From positions 1,284,501 through 1,348,500 of the forward strand of contig JAQPZY010001164.1 of the NCBI GenBank assembly GCA_029931535.1: a stretch of DNA of 64,000 nt, written 5' to 3'. This document shows, piece by piece, positions 1-12,253 of this stretch. How positions within the stretch are numbered: position 1 is the first letter of the stretch; each line of letters opens with the position of its first letter. Source of the DNA: Margaritifera margaritifera. Its lineage: Eukaryota > Mollusca > Bivalvia > Unionida > Margaritiferidae. Made by a program: the position numbers and the translations under genes. The notes beneath the pieces are model-generated. The model searched no databases. It had not been told where the DNA came from and saw only the letters and a program-made list of their open reading frames with translations.

Positions 1-879
1 ATAGTGAAAAAAACATCATATATTACGCTTGATCCAAAATGATAGTAACACAAGGCATGTTTAGATAATAAATAACATTCATGTAACACTTTATGACCAA
101 AAATACACAAAATAAGCTAGAACACAAATATATAAAATATACGTCTTAGTGAGCTGCATCTCGAACAACCAGAAAAACTCAATATTTTAATGAAGTTATT
201 TCATCTCTTTTGCTTCTTTTTAGTTTAGTCTGAAGCTAAGGTAATAAGCATTTTTGAAACAGTTGTTTCATTAATTCATCAAAATTATTTCTCAAATGAC
301 AAATATCAGTGCATAAATACCACAAAGTTAAATGTTGCTATCGAGCGTATCCTGTCAGTTTTAGAAACCCGAATCCTTACAGCACTTTCGATACTTTGAA
401 TGGTTTTGATCTAATAATGATGGAATGTGAGTAAATTCATTTCCTTGCATTTTTTATTTTGATAGAGAAGGCAGGGTGTATACATTTTACATGTTAGATT
501 CTTTTTAATCACGTAGTTTCCTTATAGGCGTTCATTTCTTCTTTGCCTGTTTTGAATGAATTGATCACTGAGCAGCATTCAGCTATCTTTGGAACGTCTT
601 GGAACTTTCTTATTCATTTGTTTGATACCAAATATATTATCCTTTACATGGTCACTAGTGTATTAGAAAATGGTGTTATCCTTCATGTCACTGTAAAAGT
701 TTTCTGTCTTAGCATACATCCATAAAGAATCTAAATAAGTCATTAACAACCTTTTTTATCACCATAGTTGTTTGAGCTTGTTGTTGATGTTGCCACAGTA
801 ACCATTTTGAGGCTTCTAAGATTCAAAATCTAGCGCAAATTGGTTTTGATAATTGGATTTTCATTTGTTTCAAACTGAT

Positions 880-1130
880 TAACGTTAATCAGCATCAATC
901 ATTTTTCTCTGAAAATGATAAATTTTTTTGCCATTAAAAATATAATTTTCTCCTGCACATATTTGAATTATTGTTTTTATCGAAGATTTACCACCATTGC
1001 ATACAGTAGGACCAGATTCAAACACAATGTACATGTCAAACTGGCTTAATCTGTATCTTTTCCCTTCATTTACTATAACTGGCTCGATAAAGTGTCCTCC
1101 AGATCTGCTATCTCCTTGGTCTAATAGTTC
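880..1130 (-). pseudogene. Unrecognised coding remnant in the left flank
   Basis: A frame without an early ATG stays open for about 78 codons on the minus strand and reads ELLDQGDSRSGG, HFIEPVIVNEGKRYRL, then SQFDMYIVFESGPTVCNGG. Residue use looks protein-like rather than translated AT-rich noise. It is bounded by stops on both sides. Weaker protein-like pieces lie on the same strand at about 540-760 and 1200-1380, suggesting a broken mobile-element gene. I do not recognise the family. It is not integrin. Confidence 0.3.
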
Positions 1131-2390
1131 TTACTGATATACTGAAATATATAAATTCATTTTGAATCTTTTCAATGACATCTATTTTATTAGGTATCTG
1201 TTTAACTAATGACTGCATTTTGTTAAGTCGTATTCAGATGGCTCTTTTGCAGGTTGGTTTAATAATGCTTCAATGGTTTAAAAAGGGAATAGTTATCTTT
1301 ATTTTATATGCTAAGAAGCTTTTACAGAAGAAATAAAAATTACCCGTTGTTGGGTCCTCATAGTAGTTCGAATCTATCGATGTGCAATATCAAATATTCT
1401 ATCCTGTCAAATATCAGTCTCGTACTTCGACTTATTTCCTGTCCAAATTGTATGTGGAATATTTTAATAATGTGACTATCACAATTTGCAATTCACCACC
1501 ATTCATTAAGGCAAGATGTCTGGTTCTGTGGTAAAATGGCTATACTCAGCTATCTATAAGTTGAATATTGTTAAGATTATCTGTACATTTACATAAACAA
1601 ATCGTTAGATTTTTCTAACGATGATCTTTTGTTTTGAAGTAAGGTCCAACATCATTGAAAAGTCACACAAATCTTGACTGTTACTGTTATGAAATCTGAA
1701 TTAATTGATACATATACCAAACGAATCTCTGAAACTTCGTTATGAATCTGAAAGACCTGAACACTGTAGAAGTAATAGCTTATAGCAAGTGATATTAGAT
1801 TTCTTTCACATCTTAGCAAACAACATATGAGTCTTTGCCCTTGTACTTTGCACAGACCACTGTTTATCTTGCGCTTTCGCTGTGCTAGTTGCAAATCAAT
1901 TTATTTGAAAAAATATCCCCAAATCTGACTGTGCCAGCAGTGTTTGATTATAATATTTTTTAGTGTTTACCCCTATCTCAATATGTTTCGTGTTTTTCCC
2001 CTTATTCCAATTAGGATATTTGTAATGTTTTACCCTATCCCAATAAGAGACGGTTAGTGTTTATTATGCAACATATGTGTGTATGTGTGTGTGTCTGTGT
2101 ATAGCGTTGTAGCAATTTGATTTCGTAAATTTAAATATACCTGAGATGTGATCAGATGTATAAACGATATATAAGCGAATATTATTCGAACACTAAAATA
2201 ATAGACTAGGAGAGACTAATAACATACGAAAACAAAGACATTGTGTACTTGTCTTGTAACCATGCAGAGTGAAAAAAGCACGCAAGAAGTTGGCTTTCAA
2301 TTAACAGCAATATTTGTGTAACAAAAAAGGGTTGAATATAAGAAAATATACTTGTCCTGCAGTTATTCAACACATTATATCATAATTTAC
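1131..2390. other. Intron / left flank, no gene recognised
   Basis: AT-rich DNA downstream of the last integrin exon seen. A short GT run lies at 2070-2100. I looked here for the next integrin exon (hybrid domain, Cys-rich) on the minus strand and found none. Confidence 0.4.
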
Positions 2391-2579
2391 TTTATAGTAG
2401 TTGACAATGTCCTGTTGAATTTTCTGAGCTGATTCCGCATCAAAAGATATCGCTTTCGCCTGGGAAGACATCTTGCAGAAGTCTTCGTACAAAGGAAGTG
2501 ATTTGCTTTCCACGGCAAAAAACGTGTTTATTTCGTTATCATCCAAAACCTTTGCCAGTTGCCCGAGAGATGGGTAGTC
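2391..2579 (-). CDS. Integrin beta exon: end of beta-I domain
   Basis: This 189-nt, phase 0-0 exon has a TTTTTTCAG acceptor and a GTAAAT donor. It begins DYPSLGQLAKVLDDNEINTF, the 'D-Y-P-S-I-x-x-L-x-x-x-L-x-E-N-x-I' helix of beta-I. It continues through FAVESKSLPLYEDFCK, a glutamine/lysine-rich stretch and QQDIVNYYK. It contains an extra Cys in 'YEDFCK', not usual at this place as I recall the family. The next exon (second hybrid segment) was not found in 1-2390. Confidence 0.93.
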
Positions 2580-2784
2580 CTGAAAAAATATTTTAATCGA
2601 AAATAATTAACTCGGTTTTCAGTGCAGACAACAACATCTGAGAGTGATGAATACTTGCATTAATAATAATGTTGGAATCATTGATTACGAAAACTATATC
2701 CCATATAAACCAATGTTAGTGACAAGCAAACGTCTGGAATACAAAAAAGACAGATGACAATTTAGCTGTAAAATGAACACTTAC

Positions 2785-2862
2785 CAGAATTTTCTCCATT
2801 ACATATTCTCCGTTTGAGTCAAGATGACACTTGGCATCATTTGGCAGAACGAGACCCGCCAG
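2785..2862 (-). CDS. Integrin beta exon: GIVLPNDGxCHL block
   Basis: This 78-nt, phase 0-0 exon has a TTTTTCCAG acceptor and a GTAAGT donor. It encodes LAGLVLPNDAKCHLDSNGEY then VMEKIL. The family motif is 'L-x-G-I-V-x-P-N-D-G-x-C-H-L'. The DGK to LAG junction with the 5474-5391 exon is exactly as in other beta chains. Confidence 0.93.
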
Positions 2863-2944
2863 CTGGAAAAACAAGTACCTTTAATTTCTTTTAAGATTTT
2901 ATTTTTCATGTTGCAAAATCACAATCATATTCGGAAGCCAATGT

Positions 2945-3062
2945 TACAAGTTTGTACCATGTAGAGATGTGTATATATTTGAACCGTGGCTAGCCAAGGT
3001 AATGATTTGTAACATGTAGAAATGTGTATATACTGGAACCGTGGCTAGCAAATGTAAGCCTA
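2945..3062. repeat. Two-copy tandem repeat of about 56-59 bp
   Basis: Two adjacent copies of a unit containing 'accatgtagagatgtgtata' and 'accgtggctagc', with a few differences. Intronic, in the gap between the 2862 and 5391 integrin exons. Confidence 0.7.
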
Positions 3063-3419
3063 AGTGAACTAAACTCATTTGTGACAAAAATGATGTCAAT
3101 ATTCGGTGTAATAGATACTGGAAGCTAAACACAGATATTCTTTTTCCATACTACATGTTTCTTTACATGAATTGATGATCGTTATGGGTACATATGGTGC
3201 TAAAAAAATTGAAGGAAATAAAGATACCACTATATATAAACTGTAGTAATCGTGTCACTGTCACTGACATAAGTACCACAAGCTGATCAGTACAAAGTGT
3301 AGGAGAACTTATGCTATGTCTCTTATGTTGTTGGCTGCGTCTAGTCAGGGTTGGTAATAGTATTAAAGGTTGCTTTACAACTATTGCATTCAGATTGAGG
3401 CAATCTATTTTCAAGGAAA

Positions 3420-4265
3420 TTACGAAAGGTGTTTCTCACATCATTCTTAACCACCCAAGGAACAAGCAGGTCACAAAGATGTAACACTTCATTCAAGGTT
3501 AACATCAGGCAAATTTCTAGCTGTAGGTATGGGTATGTTCATGAAACTTGGTCAGGGTATTACTTCCATCACTCTAAGTTATTCCGAGGAGTCTAGCTCA
3601 AAGTGACCTTCTTCTCTTACAGTAATGAATGTTGTTTACAGGTTAACCCCAGTGTAAAGTTTTCTCCTACTGGCAAATCCTACTTTGCATCATTCTAAAC
3701 CACCCCAGGTAAAAGTTAGTCTTCCCAAACTACTTTTCCTACTCAAATGATTTTATTGTTTACAGGTAAACCCCAGTGTAAAGGTTTGTCCTGCTTGAAA
3801 ATATCTAGACGTAGACATGGTAACTACAAGGAACGTAGTCAGTGTATTCCTTGTTTCATTCTTAGATACTACATCATGCGAAGGTAGGCCACACAAATCT
3901 ACTGTTTTACGCTCATGACTTTTTATTTACAGGTTAATCCCATTGTAAATAAAATTGTCTTTACAGATATCTTAAGTTGTAGGCAGGGTATATTTATGGA
4001 ACTTGGTCTGGGTTTTCTTTTATCATTCTGAACCACACAGTGGAATGTAGGTTGCAGTGGCCTATTTATTCTACACATATGTGTTTTTGTACAGTTTAAC
4101 TGTTGTTAGAAAGGAACTTGGTCAGGTCTACTTTACCTCTCTCCCAAAAGAAAGGAACACTTAGTCAGGGTGTAACTTTCCATTCTCTTAAAGAGGAAGG
4201 AACTTGACTAGGGTGTACTTTGCCTCTCTCGCAAGAGGAGGAACTTGGTCAGTGTGTACCCTACC
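3420..4265. repeat. Degenerate interspersed tandem repeat (aggaacttggtcaggg units)
   Basis: Loose repetition of two motifs: 'tttacaggttaaccccagtg' (near 3637, 3760, 3930) and 'gaacttggtcaggg' variants (near 3545, 4000, 4115, 4155, 4200, 4235). The last four copies are crowded about 30-55 bp apart. Unit boundaries are unclear and it codes for nothing visible. Confidence 0.55.
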
Positions 4266-5390
4266 CCTCCACCAATCAGTAGGCTAAAGAACATTTTTTT
4301 CTCATATTAACTACTTTGTAATATACCAGTTATCCCCAACGTCAAACAAAGCTGATACAAAAAGTATCTCAAGTATGCTTGCATGTATAAATTATTTAAC
4401 TAAGGAAAAAAAGGTTATTTGTATGCTTGGTAAGCATATATATATATGTTATCTAAGCATTAAAAAGCAGACACATAACTGTAACATAATCAACATTTAC
4501 TTCCATCTATTCATCCAGCCATCTATCTATATATCCTGGCTGGCACATAATATTATTTATCACACTTATTGCATTCTCTGACTGATTTAAAGTTTTTGCT
4601 ATTCTGAATCTTCTAGCGAATATATGAACCTTCAAGTTTATATATTTTTGTGAGATCTAATTTTTTATTTATTGTCCATATATTTACAACTACTCTCTGA
4701 TGATATGACCAATTTGTAATACTTAATTAAGTATATGGTTCCGAATAAATAAAGAACCGAAACTGACCTGAACTTATTCATGTTTATATACTTTAACAAG
4801 GTTAAATCTATATTCAACTTGTCTTACTAATAACAAAATAACTTCATGCTTGTTTCAACATTTTCATAAGGTTACAAATTAGTTTGCCTCTAATTAGTTT
4901 GTATCTAAAAATTACTACAGCACTCCGTGTCTGTGCAAGAATATGTTACAAGTATATTTTCAATTTTTTTAAAGCTATTGGTTTCATGCAAATGAGAAGT
5001 TATACATAGTAATGGTCATTAAAAGAAAACATAAATACTATGTGTTTTGTTATTATTACTGACCAAATAAACCCGAAACATCACTCAAGAAAACCATATC
5101 AGATGAATAATCTATGTATTTCATCAAATTACAAATTACCTCTGCACTATCAAATAAATATACGTATTTCATGTCTGATGTAAAATTTATACGTGTATCG
5201 TAACAGTCATGAATACGATTGTAGATATTCGTAGATTTAGTTTGCTACATTTGTAATACATGCATAAACTAAATGCATGTTTTGCTGACAGCACAAGCCT
5301 TTATTAGGCATTATCGCTTGATATTATAATGTCATTTTTTAAGTAAAGATGATATCGACACAAAAAAGAAATGATGTCAAAAGTGTGAAC

Positions 5391-5474
5391 CTTGCCATCC
5401 CCTGCGAAATGAAAGCCAGCATCAGAAATGTACACCAACACTCTTCTAGATTCATTTCTCCAACCGATTTCCTC
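5391..5474 (-). CDS. Integrin beta exon: IGWR / DAGFHFAGDGK block
   Basis: This 84-nt, phase 0-0 exon follows an intron of nearly 7 kb. Its acceptor is TTATAATTCAG. It encodes EEIGWRNESRRVLVYISDAG then FHFAGDGK, the strongest single match to the family ('IGWRN-x-x-R-L-L-V-F-x-T-D-A-G-F-H-F-A-G-D-G-K-L'). Asp274 matches the later MIDAS Asp. The donor reads GTTCAC: GT is present, but the next bases are off consensus, so this is the weakest donor among the ten well-supported exons. The sequon NES is present. Confidence 0.93.
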
Positions 5475-7230
5475 CTGAATTATAAAATAATAAAAGTCAG
5501 AAAATATAATGCAAGCCAAAATAGTATCCATGTTGGAATTGATGGCCTACTTATAAAAAACATCATGAATAGACTTATTTCAGGCTCCATGTAATGCCAT
5601 GACAAAGCTTAATTGTTCGTGGCTTAAAGCTTAATTGTTCGTGGTTTACAAAAGTCATATCCTTTCATATTAGCTAGAAATATGTGACTCTTCAAGAGAA
5701 ACCTACCTATTAAAAACCATATTGCATACAAGATTCAACTATAGAGTGTCTCATAATTGCACAGGGTTCATATTTAAAGAAAAGATATTTCCCCTGATTT
5801 TCCCCACTGGTAATCCATTTTATACAGGGTTTCCACACTTTTTGACAAAACAATTTTCACGTCTTTTCCAAGTTTTTCCATGACGAAATCAAATTTGTCG
5901 AGGTTTACTTCTAACCATTTGTGAATGGAACGAACAACACTTTGGCTTTGAAAACTTGCATTTACAAACTTGCAGTTTTCAAATCAATAGCTGTTTCTGC
6001 TTAAAGCCTCTTCCACAACATCTAAATGAGACATATGACCATGTACTAAAGGACGGAATGTATCACTAAAACAAGTTTAACTATCTATTGAAATTTATAT
6101 AAGTTCGCATGTAACTCTGTAAGTTTACAGAATAAACCCGTCAACTTTCCTCTGCTTAACTACGTATGTAGATATGAAGAAATTTGTTTTTTTGAAAAAA
6201 GACCGTCCAAATTATATACCTTGATACAGGAAGAAAGACTGATTTTTTCTTTCTTTTAAAATCCACTTAGGATTGTTTGGTGCACTTATGTCTATTTTCA
6301 ATATAATCTGACTATGGACTGTATATTTAATACAATCATTGTCAAATACACCCAGATCATGGAATTCTGCACTCAAAATCTCCCCAGCAATCAGTAGATT
6401 TCTATGTATTTGTTAAGATCTGATAGTAAAATTCACCAGAAAGCGAGGTGAAGGTGAGTGGAAGTGGTGGCTAACGCTACTATTGACAATAATGTTTAAC
6501 AATGTATCCCCAGTGTTTACTATCAATTATAAGCAAGGATTTATCACAATACACGTCTGTTAACTTTACATATCAAAAGGGAAACTGTGGAAGATAAGAT
6601 TTATTATTTATTGTCTAAACCTATCGAGGTCACACTTCGCAGACAATCGATTATCGCAATGCGACACACTGATTTTCGTACTTTCTTCTTAGAAAAAAAT
6701 ACAGATATCAAGCTGGCTACGGGATAACCAGTCTACCTGACCAAACGGATCTCCTAAGTGCTTGAATTGGCTATGGTTCCACTCAACAGTTGTTAAGTAC
6801 TTCTAAAAGCTGGACAGATATAAAGGTGAAGTTGTGTGCATTGACAACAAGCACAATGGAGAGAATGTTGATATATCTCTATACTACTTTTATGTACTGA
6901 GACTGAAATTTCTGTGTATGTTGAATAAGGGAAACAACGCGCTGCCTATAGCAGACAGCTGATCAAAATGGCTGTTCCTATGTACTCGAGAAATGAACCT
7001 GAACTGTCAAAAGTACACAAACTTTTGCAGTTATTAAAAGAAGCGAAATTAATTTGGGTGGAGTAAACAATACTATCTTCTGAAAGGCAATACACGAATT
7101 ATAAAATACGAAACATGAGTCCATCGAAAGGAATGACACTCTACTGGCCGAAACAAAGTTCCAGGAATCCAAGATAAAACCATTTCTTCCTTTTAACTGC
7201 TGAGTGTTGAAACCATCTCTGATATTCTAT
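5475..7230. other. Intron sequence, no gene recognised
   Basis: AT-rich sequence between the 5391-5474 exon and the satellite block. A small doubled phrase 'aaagcttaattgttcgtgg' occurs at 5606-5625 and 5627-5645. No other structure was noticed. Confidence 0.4.
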
Positions 7231-8665
7231 AGCGATAACAAGATTTTCAAATCAGCTGCTGTAGTGGACATTTTGGATGTCAGATTGACACCAGGTTCAT
7301 TTAGGACTAAGTAGACATCATTAAAAATTTTCGGTGAAAACCCCATGTCAATATGAACATCCATTCAGGTGGAGTAGCGACAAGATGTTCAAGACAGCCG
7401 TCATGGCAGCCACATTGGATGTACGATTGGCACCATTTTCATTTAGGACCAACTAGGTATCATAAGCATTTTATTGGTGAAAACCCATGTTGCTATAACT
7501 ATTACATAAGTGCACTTTCATATTTTCAAGGTGGTGGCCAAATTAAGGGTCAATTTGCATCATTTTTATTCAGGACGAACCAATCACCATAAGAACTCAT
7601 CGAAGAAATTCCCATGTCAAAATGACTTTCCATTTAAAAGGAGTGGCGATAACAAAGTTTCAAGATAGTCAGCATTGTGATTATATTAGACATCAGATCA
7701 GCAGCATTTTAAGTTAGGACGAACAAGACATTATAAGAAGTCTTCTGATAAGAACCTCATGTTGATATGACGTTCCATTTTTTAGGAGTAACAATAACAA
7801 GATTTTCAAGATGGCTGTCATGGTGGTCATTTTGGATATCGGATGCACACCATTTACACGTAGTACCAACTAGACATCATACGAAATCATCATGTGAAAT
7901 CACAATGTCAATATGACCAGCCATCTAGAAGAAATAGAGATAATAAGATTTTCCAGACGGCCATTGTGGAGTCCATGATGGACATCTGGATGGCACTACT
8001 TTCATTTACACCCAACAAGACGTCATAAGAAATATTTAAGTGAAAACTCCATGTTGATATGAGCATCCATTCAGGTGTAGTGATAGCAAAATTTCAAGAT
8101 GGTTGACGTGGTGACTATATTGGATGTCAGATTGGCACCATTTGGATTTAGGATCCACTAGACGTCGTAAGAAGTCTTCCAGAGAAAACTCCATATTGAT
8201 ATGAGCATCAATACAGGAGGAGTAGTGATAGCAAGTTTTGAAGATGGACATTGTGGCGGCCATATAATATATAAAATCGACACCATTTTCATTTCGATCG
8301 AACACGACATCATAAGGTGTCTTCTGGTCAAAATCCCATGCCAATATGACTTTCCATTCAGGAGGAGTTGCGATAACAAGATTTTCAAGATGGATGCCAT
8401 GGCGTCCACACAGGACATCATATTGGCACCATTAGACCCAACTAGACATAATAAGAAGTCTTATAGTGAAAATGCGGTGTTGATATGACCATCCATTCAG
8501 GAGTAGTAGCGATAACAACATGTTCAAGATGGATGCTGTGGGGGCCATGTTGGATGTCCGAGTGACTCTATTTTCATTTAGGACCATCTAGACCACTGCA
8601 TGAATATGTGAGTACCGTTTTGAGGCAATGCTCTAAGTAGTTTAGGAGGACTAGCGATACACATT
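7230..8665. repeat. Satellite-like tandem array, about 144-bp unit, about 10 copies
   Basis: Diverged units share 'gataacaagattttcaagat', 'atttaggaccaac-tagac-tcat' and 'aaaccccatgtcaatatga'. The 'gtagcgataacaag' anchor recurs near 7372, 7641, 7787, 7935, 8074, 8218, 8362, 8502 and 8644, giving spacings of about 139-148 bp. One unit near 7500 is badly degraded. The array ends in 'ggacggacggacgtc' then 'agaagagctaaaac', a different non-repeated end. Several overlapping ORFs here are by-products of the repeat. It lies inside an integrin intron. It could be the internal satellite of a non-autonomous Helitron-type element; that is inference. Confidence 0.85.
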
Positions 8666-9129
8666 TTGTGCGAATGGACGGACGGACGTCAAATGAAGGA
8701 CAGACGACATGCAAGAAACCCATCCCATAAGCTTCTCTGGACTATGACCAGAAGAGCTAAAACCAGAAAACAGTTATTTACTATTTTTTTTCTTAAATTT
8801 TTCTCTGAAGACCAGGAAGTAAAAATGAACAAGCCGAGCAAGCGGTCTTGTGACATTTGAAGTAAGGCCAAGATGTATACACTATAACCCAAATTGCACC
8901 CATCAATCTCACACCAAATTAAAGAGAATTACAAGTTATTTTAACAATACCTAATGATATACAGGGTATTTTTTAAACAGTTAAGGTAACCAGTGTGGAA
9001 AATCTGAAAAATTCTTTTTCTTTTGTTATGTATGATGTTTATATAATATTATAAATATTTTAGGAAATTATAAATGTTTCTTCACTTTAATATTTGCTTA
9101 AATCTTAATGTTATCAGGAAAAACATGTT

Positions 9130-9774
9130 TAACTAGTGTCCTTGAATTAGGTTGTTTTGATTAATATGTTTTCTCAATTTGAAGGTCAAGGTTGAATTTT
9201 GTTTACAGTTAGAATTCCATTAAGATGACTCATGTTCTAGAACATTCTGTCATGTGACCAATCTTTATATATACCATGTTTGGTGGACATTTATTCAGTT
9301 TTGACATTACCATCAGTCTTGTAAAGAGCTATTACAGTTGTGAAAATTCATTCCAAATTCTAAGAGAGGAATTATTTTAAATATTCATTGGATTATAACA
9401 GTGCTCATAAACTTTTGGATTTTGGATTTTTAATTGATGATTTTGGAATTTATGTGAACCTATTCAGAGATTTTGGAATACTTCATTTTGACATCAGCAC
9501 ATCAAGATTACTAGTACATCAGGACTTTGGAGACCATTAGCACATCATAACATTCAAGGACACAGCCGTGAATTTGGAACATTCTATATTTAGGACTTGT
9601 GATTAGAACAATCATTCTTATTGGATTATTAGGATTTCAAAACACATTACTGTAAGTGACTTTTTGATTTTTTCATTTTAATTATCTAGTAATAAATTGC
9701 TTGTTGATTTTTACTTGATTTGTTGGTTTCACTTTCTTTCTGTTACATTTTTCTTAGACCATAGAGTCGTAACA
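9130..9774 (+). mobile_element. Dispersed repeat, LTR-like (copy 1)
   Basis: This shares a long diverged match, in the opposite orientation, with 28731-29290: 'gtgctca...cttttggat', 'acatcaggac', 'ttgtgattag-ac', 'aataaattgc-tgttgattt' and an end at 'gag-tcgtaaca'. The AATAAA about 80 nt before a terminal ...TAACA looks like an LTR 3' end with a polyadenylation signal. No coding sequence is attached, so a solo LTR is likely. The 5' boundary is uncertain. Confidence 0.55.
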
Positions 9775-11210
9775 CTTTAAAAATCAATCATGTACAAAGT
9801 GCAAAACTATGGCACAGAACCTATACAAATATATTTAGGAGGAGCACCCACATGATATATACTGCAATTGTGCCTCGACGGAATGAAGAGTTACGCAAGC
9901 TCTAAATATTCCCATAAGAACTCAATACATTTAGATCACGATCAATTCATTTACGACTCAATTACTCTTTTCCTGGAATGCAGTGACATCTGAAAATTTC
10001 CGGTTTTTCTCCGACTTTATCAATATTTGCAAAATTAATAGGCTTTTCTGAGTTGGGAACAAACCTATTCTTTCTTCTAACTTTTTCCCGATTTCACGGT
10101 AGTTTGTGAACCCGGTTTATAGAAAAAGAAATGTATATATCCTAGGAGAGGTTTAAAGAGCCTACATGTTTCTTTATTTTTATATCTGAATATTGGAGGT
10201 TGATTTGTGTTTGAGAGTACCCAGCGAAGTCTTACTTCTGATGTGTATCTCATAACAAATTGCTAGCTCATGGATATTTACACTTCCTGAACATCAGCTG
10301 TAATGTATTAAAACGTCTAGCACTTATATTTTAAAATTTTGTAAGTGCACTTTCAGAAAAATGTTATGCCTACACAGTGAAAATTCATTATTATATTTCA
10401 AGGAGAGGCAATGTGAATGTACTTCGTGCGTTTTCTGATATATTTCATAAGCACTCAAACATTCTGGAGTAGAACTTCAGGTATCAGACAACTGTTATTA
10501 TTGTATACTTTAATATTGCTGGTATAACTGTAGACCTTAAATTGCAGTCATCTTAACATTCCTTATAAAATAATTAGCATGCAATTCTTCTACAGAACAG
10601 TATTAATAAGTACTAACGTCTCACAAGCCACACGCACTCCACCCCACCCCAGAGTACAATAGATATGTGAGCAGTGGGCTTTTTTCAAAATATATATTGC
10701 ACTTTTTGAACATAGCAACCGATGCTGTGATAAAAGGTAGGAACATGAATAAGTCTCTGAAGTTGCTTCCTCATCATTTATTCCGTAACAGCATAAAAAT
10801 AAGATTAGGTTTAAAGTTAGGTTCAGACTGTTGGCTCTTCGTAAACTTTATAGATAAATTACCCCACCCCCCAAAAATGAGCTGAAAAGGTTTCTAAGTT
10901 TGTTTTTGTTTTTTTTATTTATATCGTAAAATTTCATAAGTACACTTTCACAAAATAGTAATGTATACACAATGAAAAGTCGTTTCTGCATTTCAAGGAC
11001 AAGCAAGATTAGTATACTTTGTGCTATTTCAAGTAAATTAACCCAGCATCCAGATGCAGTCATTTTCATCAGCTTTCTGCCTGTTTCTGATGGAACATGG
11101 TTTTACTAAGAGTGATTAAACATACATGTCAACCCAGGTTGACAAAAGATATGTAAGTGTATGCTAGCTTTCTCTGCATCGTAAGAATTGCACAGCAAAT
11201 AACTTAGCCC
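9775..11210. other. Intron sequence, no gene recognised
   Basis: AT-rich DNA with a few short C-runs (near 10640 and 10862). A phrase like 'aaaatttcataagtacactttca' occurs twice in altered form (near 10332 and 10927), with matching context after it ('caatgtgaatgtacttcgtg' versus 'caagattagtatactttgtg'), so a diverged duplication of about 120 bp is present. Confidence 0.45.
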
Positions 11211-11213
11211 TAT

Positions 11214-11423
11214 GGATACGATTACATGTCTCGTGTTGTGATATCGTTCTATGTAAAAGCCTAGAGGAAGGGATCATATTTCTGTTTCCGTTCCGGACTT
11301 TGTTTGCACCGCTGAGAGTGGTTCAGCGGTGCAAAAAAATCCGGAGCGGAACCAGAAATATCATTCCTTCCTCTAGGCTGTTACACAGAACGATATCACA
11401 ACACGAGACATGTAATCGTATCC
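11214..11423. mobile_element. 210-bp near-perfect palindrome (foldback MITE)
   Basis: The left arm starts 'ggatacgattacatgtctcg' and the right arm ends with its reverse complement. The centre is 'ttgcaccgctga', a short loop, 'ttcagcggtgcaa'. Arms are about 100 bp each with only a few mismatches ('gttctatgtaaaagcc' against 'ggctgttacacagaac'). Transcribed as part of the integrin intron it would form a long hairpin. A flanking TA is possible but not clear as a target duplication. The degree of arm identity implies recent insertion or gene conversion. Confidence 0.85.
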
Positions 11424-11524
11424 TACTCTTTATTTTAAATTACCCCCCCCCCAAAAAAAAAAAAAACAAACAAACAAAAAACAAACAACCCCGTAGCTTA
11501 AATTGTTAGTGCAAAAGCAAACCA

Positions 11525-11792
11525 TAACACGGCTCAGGTTACTATGCCCACTTCCATAGTTACACATTAACTGTCTCATGTAGCCCACCTCAGGTCGTTA
11601 TGTCCACACTCCCAGTTATATATTGATCACTTCCTGTAGCCCGGCTCGGTGTACTGTGTCCACTCTCCCAGTTATATACTAACGATGTCCTGTAGCCTGG
11701 CTTGGGTCACTATGTCCACTCCACCAGTTACATATTGACCACCACCTGTAGTACGGCTTAGATTACTATGCACACTCCCGAAGTTACATACT
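11525..11792. repeat. Minisatellite, about 63-bp unit, about 4 copies
   Basis: Units carry 'tgtagcccggctcggt', 'actatgtccactc-ccagtta' and 'atattgaccac', at about 63-bp steps (starts near 11525, 11577, 11640, 11700 and 11760 counting partial units). It sits about 100 bp from the palindrome at 11214-11423. Confidence 0.75.
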
Positions 11793-12166
11793 GAACCCCT
11801 CTTAACCATTAATAAGAATTACTTGATTTATCGTACAGAGATTATTTTAGTCATGTATTTCAAATTAAAACAAGCCATTTTAATTTCACTATCAAACTTT
11901 GACTGATCATTTGCAACAAGTGACAAAATCTAGAGATGTAACTATAACCACTAAAAAGAAATCGTACATCCCTCGCGACAAGATTCTGAGTCAGTTAATA
12001 GTTTTGTGAAAGCTGAAATCGCAAAGTTTAATAAAAAAACATCAACAAGAAAAATATAACGCATTTGTAGCAGGTACATAGGGTACAACTACGAAGTCAA
12101 TCATTAATGGAAAACAACAGGAAAAAGATTATCGATAAATATCCATCAGCAAGAAATAGTACATAC

Positions 12167-12253
12167 CTGACATACGACTGCTTGCATAACGCCATCTAAA
12201 CCGCCCTCCATCACGTCCCAGTTGGCAGAAGTATTTAAGTACTTCATCTTTTC
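12167..12253 (-). CDS. Integrin beta exon: MIDAS/SyMBS glutamate block
   Basis: This 87-nt, phase 0-0 exon has a TATATTCAG acceptor and a GTATGT donor. It encodes EKMKYLNTSANWDVMEGGLD then GVMQAVVCQ. The family block is 'N-x-D-x-P-E-G-G-x-D-A-I-M-Q-x-x-V-C'. Asn238, Asp240 and Glu243 match metal-coordinating residues (SyMBS and the MIDAS Glu). The usual Pro is Met242. An NTS sequon precedes the block. Confidence 0.92.

Noticed and set aside
8036..8488. Overlapping ORFs of 87-102 codons
   Set aside because: They follow the 144-bp satellite periodicity on both strands, with no conserved protein pattern.
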